The notes beneath the pieces were generated by a model that saw only the letters and a program-made list of their open reading frames with translations, had not been told where the DNA came from and searched no databases. The position numbers and the translations under genes are program-made. Of a DNA stretch of 64,000 nucleotides, positions 23,001-33,100 are shown in pieces. The number at the start of each line of letters is the position of its first letter. Within the stretch, counting starts at the first letter, position 1. The stretch spans positions 3,038,001 to 3,102,000 of the forward strand of contig CAIIXF020000006.1 in assembly GCA_903813345.2 (NCBI GenBank), read 5' to 3'. Source of the stretch: Owenia fusiformis. Taxonomy: Eukaryota > Annelida > Polychaeta > Sabellida > Oweniidae.

Positions 23001-26000
23001 TTCAATGTTTCCACATTTACATCAATAAGTAATTTTGATGGACTTAATTGTGATTATAAGCCACTAACTCACAATGTTGCCATTGACCAACATTTGTTAA
23101 GCCAGATATGTTTCCTTTATTTTATATTCTATGTAATTTTAATCCATGTTCCAGGCACCAAGTTGATCAAGCCACCTAACAAGCTGGTTGAAATAGTGGC
23201 CCAAGCCATTGATGGAAGTCCTGATAAATTATTACAAGTTCAGCAGGTCTATTCAGTCTTACAGTAAGTTTTTATATTTTTTATATTTTATACTACATGT
23301 ACATGTATTAAACTCAAGAACAGGTTTATACATAAAGGGGGTGGGGTGGATGAGGGTCAGCAATTGCATCACTAGGTTGATTTACATAACTATAATCTTT
23401 GTTAACAGTGTCATAATGGTCAATACCATGGAAGGTCATCTAGATTTAAGGTCACATTGAGAAGTCAAGATCAGCTTGCAAAAAGTAAACACTGCTTAAG
23501 TCAAAATATAATAAGTTGTTCTAATAGATGTCACCTAACATCAGTTTAATAGATAAAATATAAAACAAAGTACATGTCTTGTAGACATTTTAGTTTCTGA
23601 AAAAGCACTCATGATGTGATGAATTCTTCACAATTAATGTGTTCATATTTTTTCCAGGAACAAGTACCCCTACTTCAGATATATGGACAAGTCTGCCATT
23701 ACAAGCTGGAGGGTAAGTATTTTGATCACTAAGAACTCTTGACTTGATTGTTGAGTTTATAAAAAATAGTTCATTACCTTTTTGCAATATAAACAAAATA
23801 ATTCCTATTTTGACTTAGACATAGCTTTAATATAGTACACTCACGCCCGGTGATCGTACAAAATTGATGGAGGGGGGATTAGGCGATTTCTGCAAGAAAA
23901 CTCAACAAATTTGGAAGATTTATTTTTTCAAGAGAAAATTTACAACTGAATTGCCAAATGAATAGGCGCAGTGCATGGCAAAATATGTTAGGTCATCTAG
24001 TATTTTTTTTTAACTGATACCCTTCTAAGATATGAGATCTATTAAAAAAGGCGCATCATCACCAATGTGCAAAGGTCAATGTTTTTACTTTAAATTGGGC
24101 AACAATGGTCTACACGACCTGGAATAAATAGGTATAAGTTATTATCACAATACTAATGACATTGCTCACTTTTTAGAGTTAGTTTCAATGAGTTATACAA
24201 AAAAATCAAAATAAATTATGGAGGATGGAGGGGGGGGGATTTATATGTCTTAACGATGGAATAAATTCACAAGAACTCGTTTATTTCAAAAAACTAAACT
24301 CAGTACCCCAGTAAGAAACTGGATATTATATCTTTGGAGAACGAAAAATGGGAAAATTTGGAGTCATAAGAATAAATTCAAGTAGCATGTCTTATCATGT
24401 CTTATATACATGTGATCCCCTCCTCCATCCGATCCCCCCCTCCATCCAATATTCATTTATTTTGATTATTTTTTGTATAACGCATGGAAACTAACTTTAA
24501 AAAGTGAGCAATGTCATTAGTATTGTGATATTAATGTCCCTTATACCTATTTATTACAGGTCTCAGGGGCGGATCTGGGAACCAACAAGGGGGGGGGCCC
24601 AAAGTTCTTGTCTGAGAAAAAAATGTCCGCCCCTAAAACCAAAATGTGGGCCCAAATTTTGAAATCTTGAGGCCCATTTTCTTCAAAATTTGGCCTAAAA
24701 TGAAAAAATAAGGCCTTAGAAGGCCCATTTATGACCAAAAAGGCCCACTTTTTGCGGCCACAAGGCCTTTTTTTGCCCAAAAATTTTTTTGGGCCCAATT
24801 TTTTTTTCTGGGCCCATCCAAGGGGGGGGGGCCCGGGCCCCTGGGCCCCCCCCCCATATCCGCCAGTGGGTCTTGTAGACCATTGTTGCCCGATTTATAG
24901 CAAAAACATTGACTTTTGCACGTTGGTAATGATGCACCTTTTTTAATAGATCTCATATCTTAGAAGGGTATCACTTCAAAAAAAAAACTGGATGACCGAA
25001 TATATTTTGCCATGCACTGCGCCTATTCATTTGGCAATTCAGTTCTCTTGAAAAAATAAATCTTCCAAATTTGTTGAGTTTTCTTGCAGAAATTGCCTAA
25101 TCCCCCCTCCATCCATTTTGTACGATCACCGGGCGTGACACTATTTCATTAAACAATGTCATAAGTTTCATGTCTAAATTCACTTTTTGAAAAAATGCTA
25201 AGATACCTGAAAATAATGAATTTCTGAATTTATTGTTTCTACTGCAGTTCTTCTTAAAATGTTATTTTTGTAGAGCTCAATCCGACATGCCTTGTATCAG
25301 AAATGGTTTGTGAAAGTTCCCTTTACAACTGACCTGATCAACTGCAAGGGAAGTTACTGGTGCCTCAACAAGATGTATATTCCCAAGGAGTGGAATATGC
25401 CAGGCATGCCAGTCATTCCCAAACATGGTGAGAGCTTTTCTAGTGTGAGATAGTTTTACTTGATACTGTACTCTGACAGAGAAAAGGAAGTTTTTATCTA
25501 GCAATTGCAAAATTCATTTATCAGATGTATTTTCTTTAAGAACTTTGTGATTTGACAGAAAAATATTCAATGGATTATCTTACAGAATCACTTTGAACTG
25601 AGAATGGGTAACACACCTACCATGTTATGAAGTGCACTGGTAGGCTGTCAGTTGTGAGCAGTCAATCATCTTGTCAGACCTAGATTGTGACATTTGACCT
25701 CAAAATATTTGTGATATTTTTCAGTTGTGCCCCCAAGGTCAATGCCAAGGAATGGATATGCAATGGATATAGAGAACGACCCGAACAAACTCGAAGATCT
25801 GGCTGCTGTGCAGACACTCACGATGCAACATGCAAACATCCATACCAACTTCCCAGATGTCTTTAACATCGGTGGCCAGGACTTTCCCTTGTACACCCCT
25901 GCTTCAGTGAACACAACTTTCCAACAGGGTCCCCAGTATGGATACAGCACAATCACTACAGCTACAGGGTTCAGCACACCTACTGTTTTGGATCTTAGCA

Positions 26001-27524
26001 CTACAACATCTCTGGGACTCGGTACCACTACAGAGAAAAGCAGTACAACAACCAGTCTGATTCATATCAACCCCCCAAGAGTATCAAGTATATCGTTACC
26101 AAAATATAGCTCAACTCCAACTGGAAATCTTGAATCTTTGAATTTAACATGTAGTGATGTAATGCAGGATTCTGCCATCGGAGACTCTTTGTCAAACACA
26201 TCCAGGAGCCCAAAGGATAGCCCTGCAACACAAGTCTCAATTTCAAGCCCAGTCTTTAGTTTCACAGAGCCAATAGATCTCAGTCAAACCTCAAAGGTAT
26301 GTCTTGTATAATGCAAAAGTTCAAAAAGGTAAAAGTATTAATACAAGTGTATCATTCAGTTTGTGATTCAGTTATATTAACTGAACTAGAAAATGAATTT
26401 TCAGAATTTTGACATTTGGGTTATTTTGGCTAAATTCAATATCAATATTTTTTAGAATCAGATCCAGACGATGTTTTGTATAAACCACATTCAAAATTAT
26501 TAAATTGTATATGTTTTTGATTACAAATCAATATAAAACCACCTTGACAGCAATGTATCTTTCTTGTTTCCTCAACCTTCGACAGCCAGTTTAAAATAGA
26601 TTTGAGTTTCAGGGAATTTATCTTAAATTTTGCCAAATTCTTCAAAATAAAATGGGTGCCAAATTAACCAAAATTACAATAAATCATTGTTCATGTAATT
26701 TTAATTCATATATATAAGTCTGACGTCATGTAGTACATATTAACAGTAGATTGTCAATGCATTGATTAATTTGCTACTCCAGGAAAACAAAGAGAATAAG
26801 CAACCCTCCAGTCTGTTGGACACTCCAGTGAGGAAGATACCGAAGGGGGACCAGATCAGGTGCTCCCTCAAAATCAAACAGAATGTGCCCAAGGAGAAGG
26901 CCACAAAGGGAGCAAAGCTAATTGATAAATTATCTATAAAGCAACATCATCCCGATCGATCTTCCCTAGGTAAGTACTGATAAAGTAGTGTAGATGTATA
27001 TTCAATGCTCTGAAGTCATAGAGGCAGTGTATATTTTTCAGGCAATAAAAAATGGTAAGAAGCATCTGAATCTGAACCACCCTCATAGCAGAACAAACAA
27101 GTTGCACATACAGCCATATTGTTTTCCGATTCCCCCATATGTGCATGCATGGCAGAAGGCATCGCTATGTAAAGTCCCTAAAGGCATGATCTACCAAAAC
27201 TGAATTTGTACTTTTATAAATAATTAATGCTACTTGATTTCAGGTAATATGACCAGTAAGCCCATATCCAAGTTCACCTCAAGCTCCCGCCCCAAAGGTA
27301 TCCCTCTTAAAGAGTCCAAACAAGGAAAGAATGGTGAATGTGATGATCAAGATAGTGGATATAGTGGAAGTCCATTCATGTGGGCTGAAGACTACAAGGG
27401 AGAGATCCACCCCATTATGTACCCAGGGCCTGTGTATTATGTACCATTCATGCCTGAAGGGCAGTCAGGGCATTACCCGCCAATGTATTATGCCCCAGAT
27501 CATCCGTATGAAGAACATTGGTAG
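20029..27524 (+). CDS. Divergent forkhead-box transcription factor
   Basis: Nine coding exons join in phase: 20029-20551, 21207-21331, 22620-22926, 23155-23263, 23658-23712, 25274-25427, 25725-26296, 26783-26969, 27244-27524, giving 770 codons plus stop. Order: acidic N-terminus with a basic RKRSRK patch (about residues 60-65, likely NLS); forkhead about residues 320-415 (IKPPNKLVEIVAQAID...QVQQVYSVLQNKYPYF, recognition helix SSIRHALY, then KVPF and KGSYWCL); a Thr/Ser-rich linker with VLDLS (512-516) and PIDLS (607-611), CtBP-type motifs; a KEN box (618-620, P at 623); DSGYSGS (714-720); and a Tyr/Pro-rich end. It is a nuclear DNA-binding regulator by family. The usual NSIRHN is SSIRHA, so a base-contacting Asn is lost and specificity may differ. 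The start has an in-frame TGA at 19981. I cannot assign a Fox class. Confidence 0.85.
20622..21035. mobile_element. Palindromic MITE with TTAA flanks (forkhead intron 1)
   Basis: GGTCAGGGTGCATGATGGGAA at the left is mirrored by the right end, and TTAA lies at 20618-20621 and 21036-21039. The arms match over nearly the entire ~200 bp each (CTCAATTGAGTCACATGTTA, AGAGTGCAC, CACAAG...). The transcript would form a long hairpin inside the intron. Confidence 0.75.
21650..22260 (+). repeat. Degenerate AAC/ACA-rich ~100-bp tandem repeat
   Basis: CCAGCATAAnACAATCACAACATAAC recurs at about 21756 and 21855, and GATACCTACT...CAACC at about 21719 and 21822. Many further words of the type ACACAATTGGGCACAACCC are seen. 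The + strand is strikingly poor in G. Lies in forkhead intron 2. Confidence 0.6.
23842..25137. mobile_element. Foldback element, CACGCCCGGTGATCG ends, 5-bp duplication ACACT
   Basis: Termini CACGCCCGGTGATCGTAC are inverted at the two ends, flanked by ACACT (23837-23841 and 25138-25142). The inverted arms match over ~400 bp. It is the same family as 39460-40472. It is interrupted at 24564-24868 by another element; without that insertion its size would be ~990 bp. It occupies the intron that splits helix 3 of the forkhead domain. Confidence 0.85.
24564..24868. mobile_element. CAGGGGCGGATC element nested in the foldback, 5-bp duplication GGTCT
   Basis: Left end CAGGGGCGGATCTGG; inverted right end CACTGGCGGATATGG. 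It is flanked by GGTCT at 24559-24563 and 24869-24873. The interior is built of GGCCCAAAA/TTTTGGGCC words and long G or C runs, so both strands give open frames that are not genes. Related copies are at 425-478 and 42295-42368. The intact copy of the host element at 39460-40472 shows the empty site sequence. Confidence 0.75.
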
Positions 27525-27648
27525 GGACAGCAATACACACAATTGCAGGCACACAGTGGATGGCTAATGTGGGCATAGAGGAGGTGATAAGTGCGAATAT
27601 CACCATCAAGGAGTGTAGTATGTATAAGCTAAATGCCATATCATTTTT

Positions 27649-28250
27649 GGCTCACACAGTGAGCCTATGGGATCGACCAGGCATCCGTCCGTTGGTCCGT
27701 CCGTCCGTCCGTTGGTCCGTCTGTCCGTCCGTCCGTCAACATTGGCCGCACAAATTATTCTGCCATTCGGATTGAGTCATTTCCACATTGATTTTATGCA
27801 TATCCATAATGCCTATATATCAAAGCTCTTGGAATTACAGTTTTTGGTGTTTACTAAATTTGTGGGTCAAAAAAACAGTAAAAATAAGTTATTTTTCAAC
27901 TTGCTTCAATTTGACCAATTTTTTGGGAAATCATCTACAAGTTGCCAGAAGCTCAAATCTGACATTAGTTTTAGGATTTGACCTTTACTTGACCTTCAGT
28001 GACCTTCGAAAAGTCAAAAAAGTTGATTTTTCAAATTGATTTTTGGATGTAAATTTTGGTCAGCTTTATCACAAAAGACCTTACTGAGCTCTGAATAAGT
28101 AAAATTTTCAAGGTCAAAGGTCATCAAACTAGGTCACACAACTGTGCTATCAAATTTTATTTCTCAAAGTTCGAGACTTCTAATCCAAATCAATATTTTT
28201 GTTTAAAGTCAAGATATACATTCCTCTGAAGGTTCCAAACTGTGTGAGCA
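27649..28250 (+). mobile_element. CCGTCC-rich modular repeat element in the forkhead 3' UTR region
   Basis: It begins GGCTCACACAGTGAGCC, followed by a run of CCGTCCGTTGGTCCGT words. It continues with TTGACCTTGACC/AGGTCA-type modules and ends near GTGTGAGCACAGG (inverted GCTCACACAG). It contains a perfect direct repeat AGGTCAAAGGTCA (28111-28123). Similar CCGTCC or AGGTCA modules occur at 46655-46760, 50034-50760 and 51790-51880. No protein is coded. Confidence 0.55.
28111..28123 (+). promoter_or_regulatory. Perfect DR1 nuclear-receptor-type motif
   Basis: AGGTCAAAGGTCA fits a direct repeat of AGGTCA with 1-bp spacing, the consensus for HNF4/RXR-type receptors. It lies in repeat sequence downstream of both convergent genes. 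A second perfect copy is at 16267-16279. Binding is untested; it may be only repeat sequence. Confidence 0.3.
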
Positions 28251-28555
28251 CAGGACCGTGGGTCCTATTTTTGTGATATACATGTACATGTATGAAAGAC
28301 CCTGGCCAGTGGCCAGTTGGCAGTGTGTGGCTAGCTATGAAAGAACTCAGATGTGCATTGTTAGAATAGAAGTCAAGTTATCATATACTTCCTTAGAAAT
28401 GGGCTACCTTTGAAACTTCAGATTTGAAGCTAGAAATAAGCAAAAAAGAAACAGATTAACAAAATGATGAGCTACAGAACATTTTTAGAAACTATATTAC
28501 CTTTTTAGAAACTGTATGTGGTAAATAAAATATGGGAATACAGTTGTGAGTCAAT

Positions 28556-28885
28556 GCAATTATAACGCAATGGAATACCAATTGTAATGCAATAAAATTC
28601 CAATTGTAATGCAATGAAATATCAGTTGTGATGCAATGAAATTCCAATCGTAATGCAATGAAACACCCATTGTAATGCAATGAAATACCAATTGTAAAGC
28701 AATGAAATACCACTTAAAATGCAGTGAAATACCAATTGTAAAGCAAAGAAATACCACTTAAAATGCAGTGAAATACCAATTGTAAAGCAATGAAATACCA
28801 TTTAAAATGCAGTGAAATACCAATTGTAAAGCAATGAACTACCATTTAAAATGCAGTGAAATACCAATTGTAAAGCAATGTAATA
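28556..28885 (+). repeat. 22-bp / 44-bp minisatellite
   Basis: Units of the form CCAATTGTAATGCAATGAAATA (22 bp) repeat. From about 28690 a 44-bp higher-order unit alternating CCATTTAAAATGCAGTGAAATA and CCAATTGTAAAGCAATGAAATA takes over. It lies 1 kb downstream of the forkhead stop codon, probably in its 3' UTR or just beyond. Open frames rich in FHCIT on the other strand are repeat artefacts. Confidence 0.8.
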
Positions 28886-30145
28886 TCCACTGAGGTAAGG
28901 TTTGAAATAATTGGATGAATGGGACATTCTATTTAATACATTTTCAACTTTTTTCTTTTGACACCTTCATTTGTATTCATTGCAATTTGTAATGTTATTC
29001 TGTACCTGTACCACTCTATATGTTGATACTTAACATGATATGTTAGGGAATATATCACCACTGATGACGTTTTTGTGCAGTGCTTACATTCGGAAATGGG
29101 TCAAACACGTTATATTATTAGAAAAGAACTCATTGTGGATAGTCTTGATTTTTAAGTATAAGAAGTTGATTTTTTCCTATGGAAAATCTATCAACAAATT
29201 AAAAGTTTCAGTATGACAAAAATACTGAAAATTAAAAGGGTCAAAGCCCCATACATGTGTTTGACAATTTCTTTTGAAGAGCTGAAAGCTTATTTAGAAC
29301 ATGGATGTTTGTTAAAGTTAACTTTATTTTTCATAACCAATGCATGTAGCATGCTCTAAGCTTTGATTTTGAACATGTCTCTTTCAATTAAAAAAGACTA
29401 CAACAAAACCAATATGGTTTTAAAAATAATTTCCTTTGCAACATTAAACTTTAGCAATAAATTGCTATTCTCATTTTTAGTCATTGTGCATTGTAAACGA
29501 TGAATTTGTATTTCTTATTGTAGCTTTTATCATTCTTCTATTATATTTCACATTTGGTTATTTCAAGAATGATCAAAATAAATCAGTTGTATCCAACAAC
29601 TTTATATTATAATTGTACATATGATGCGTAAATTATGTTGTACATAAGATTAATTTTGCTGTAATTACTGTAAATAATAAACATTTATTTCTGTATAAAA
29701 GTATGTAATTTAATGCACATTCTATATACACAATGTATTATACAGTATATTATTTAAACTAGAAAATAATTTATTGCAAATATTTTGTATAACATTTTGG
29801 TTTTTATTACTCAAGGGAGCAATAAAAGAAAAAATAAATGAATTTGACTGTTCTGTATAATTGGCAATAATATAGAAAATTTTTCGTTGAAATGGTATGA
29901 ATAAAATTGAACGCTCATTCTCCTGCCAAAGTATCTGTCTGAAGTAATGTAATAAATGGTTAATCATTTTGTCAGTCAAAAATTTTGCAATGTCATGTAA
30001 AACTTTGTGGTGCTAAATAGCGAATAATTTGTTGGAAAGTAGATTTCAATTAATAATATAAGGTATTATAAAATATAAGGTTTTCTGGAATCATTTTTGG
30101 AAATGTCAATGTCTAATTTTAACCCTTGAATGTCCAGGCCACTTT
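28886..30145. terminator. Convergent 3' ends of forkhead and thiolase genes with opposed AATAAA signals
   Basis: Plus-strand AATAAA at 29577-29582 and 29676-29681 could end the forkhead transcript. Minus-strand AATAAA at 29770-29775 and 29684-29689 could end the thiolase transcript, whose stop is at 30146. The signals at 29676 (+) and 29684 (-) are only 2 bp apart. Transcript ends are inferred from signals only. Confidence 0.5.
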
Positions 30146-33100
30146 CTATTGTAAGTTTTCAAATAGTAGAGCAATACCCTGACCTCCTCCAATACAGGCT
30201 GATCCAATAGCATATTTACTAGCAGTGCGTCTGAAAATACAAGTAAAACACACATAAGTATGAGCATATAAAACAGAAATGCATTCTTTACATTTAGAAA
30301 TATTTGAAGATATTGTTACTCAGCAACAATGTTAACAATGAGTATCTTCATTTGGGAATGGTGTCAGGGGCACCCGCTAGATTAGGTTGGCTAATGCTGT
30401 GGAATAGTGGTAGATATGAGATTTATCCCCCTGAAGAACCACTAAATTAAATTGATGCAAATATGTCCTATATCCCAAAATCAACAAATTTAGCTATAGC
30501 GCAAAATCAAAGACAACCAATATAGCCACATCCTATCACATAGCCATTGACTAGATTTTGGTTGACATTTATAATCCCATACAACATAGCCACACACAAT
30601 CGCATTGCCACAGATATTGTATAGCAACAGCCAATCACATACTGTAGTCAAAGACTGTGGAATGAAAATAACACACATATTCCCATTTTTCTGATCAAAC
30701 AGCCATAAAAGACCCCTGTGCCCAAAACATTAAAAGTGATTTAATTTTTACAAGTACAAACTCTTACTTAAGTTCAGCTACAAGGTGAGCAGTAATTCTG
30801 GAACCTGAGCAGCCTACAGGGTGACCTAGAGCAATGGCACCACCATTAACATTCAGCTTGGACATGTCTATACCTAATTCTTTAGCGCAAGCTATAGTCT
30901 GAGGTGCAAAAGCTTCATTTATCTGAAAAAGAGATAAAAATATATATTTTAATGAAAATACACATTTTAGTTTGACACATATTAGTTGTCATTCATTTCA
31001 TTACAGGCCTAAATGATAAGATTTAGTCCCCTCTATATTAAAGCTTTTGGTAGACATTGAAATAACATGTTAATATTAAGGTTGTTTTTCATGAAAAACA
31101 TTGAAAATGTGTTACTTCAAATAAAAAAAAACAACAAGAAGGTGCGTTCAACTCCAAGCCCTCTTCCAAAAAATAGGTTTTGCAAAATTTTGCCATGTTG
31201 TTCCATACCTCAACAAGGTCAATCTCAGCTAAAGTCTTCCCTGTCTTCTGGAGCAGGTTTGTGATTGCTGGTACTGGTCCTATTCCCATAATGCTAGGAT
31301 CACAGCCTATAAAAAAATAATGGAATAATGGATGTGTGTTACCATAGGTACTAAGCTCATATGGAAATTATCTGTGGCAGCCATTTTGATTTTGCAAGAA
31401 TACAGTGTTCGCTTCATTTTTTAGTTATATGCTAACTTATAAAAATCTGGAACAAACAAATCACTGCAATTGTTGATTTTTGACAAAATAGATTTTAACT
31501 ATGAAATTTTCCACTAATGTTTGTCCAGACCACTATAATAGCCTTAAATAACAACAAGAAATTTATACAGCATTCAAAACCTAGCAATGCATGCCTGGTA
31601 ATGTGTGAATATACATTACTTAACCCAATGGTATACCTGATATATGGTATCCTACTATTCTAACTAAAGGAGTAAGATTGTGTTGCTTGACTGCATCTTC
31701 ACTGGCAACTATTACAGCACCTGCTCCATCACAGATTCCCTGAATTCAGAAATAATACTGATTAGTTAATGAAAACACAGGATGAAATTCTGGGCTAACA
31801 TATATGATCAACGCAAGTTAGAAATAATACATGTAGAAACAAAGGCATCTTTTATCTTTTAAAAGTACAGAAAATATACAAAAAGTACAAAAATATAGTC
31901 TAAGATAATAAATTGATGGTCAAATAGTGACAGAACATAAATTAGTACTTAAAATGAAAGAGAATGTCCAAAATTCTACAGAAGATTAACTATGCAACCA
32001 CTTGCATTACAAGTTGCGTACGCTAAATGACAGTTAATGTTCTGTAAAATACATTTCTCTGTATAATAAATTGAAACTTACAGATGCATTTCCTGCATTG
32101 ACAGTTCCGCCTTTCTTGAATACTGGGGGCAGTTTGGATATCTGAGCCATGGTTGTCTCAGGCTTTGGGTGCTCATCAACCTCAAATACAACCTCACCCT
32201 TCCTGCTCTTTATTGTAATAGGAGCCATCTCCTCTTTGAATCTACCACCATCTTGGGCTGAAGGAGAGGTCACAAAATCAGTCATTGGGTGGAAATTATT
32301 AATATGAGTTGTGTAGATGAGTTCTAAAATGCATCGAAATTAGAAACGAGAAAACAGCAACTCAACAGAGTAGCAAATCTCACTGAACAAAAACTGTTTT
32401 GATAAATGGCAGCCATCTTGAAAATTTCTTCTTGAACAGAGCTCCCTTGTCCACGCCTAGCCATCGCGTAGGTAGGCGTCACCGTACAGCGTCAAAAAAT
32501 AGCGGAGTACAGTTTTCTGTACGGTGACGCAAATCAACTGCTTTGAAGCAAAAACTATGACATGTATTTAAAAAAAATTAATTTGATGAAAACTAATACG
32601 ATTTCATGTGAAATAAAACAGCATTCTCTTAGGAATGGTTTTAACTTTGTAATTATGATAAATGTTTTACGAGCACTGTTCGGATTTTTTCTAAGTGAAT
32701 CGGCCCACATAATCGACCAGAGTGAAAAAAGGTTGTTTTTTCACATTTTGTTTGGTTATTATTTTCCCTGCCGTCTGAGAGTATGGATTATTTTTATGAG
32801 AATATGTATTTGTCGACTACACATTTTAGAACGGGCGAAGATTCAACAAACAACCATTCATTATGTATATTTAAAAAATATCAAATTTGTACGGTGACGC
32901 ATCAGCTGTACGTTGACGATTCATTATAATTTGTGAGAAGTAATATAAAGAATTCATTATTTATTACTTCAAATCACATAAGTTTTAGCGTGGATGTTCA
33001 AATGTTGATCCAATCAAGTATCCCTCGTATACATGTTGTCAAAATGATCAGTGAAAGTTACTGCAGTCACTTTTGCATTTAAGATGGCGGACAGGAAGTG

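Larger units (their letters stand above)
23155..25427 (+). other. Forkhead-domain exons (three exons, two introns inside the domain)
   Basis: Exons 23155-23263, 23658-23712 and 25274-25427 together code the DNA-binding domain. The first covers helix 1 and 2 (KPPNKLVEIVAQAIDGSPD). The second, only 55 bp, covers YPYF and the start of helix 3. The third gives the rest of helix 3 and the wings (KVPF, KGSYWCLNKMY). Intron phases are 2 and 0. The 1.56-kb second intron is almost entirely the foldback element at 23842-25137, so a transposon sits in the middle of the DNA-binding domain gene segment. Confidence 0.85.

Noticed and set aside
24547-24956. Open frames rich in GPKK/PPP on both strands
   Set aside because: They derive from GGCCCAAAA words and G/C runs of the nested element at 24564-24868.
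28492-28757. Open frames with repeated FHCIT/GISLHY residues, minus strand
   Set aside because: Translation of the 22-bp minisatellite. The regularity comes from the DNA repeat.
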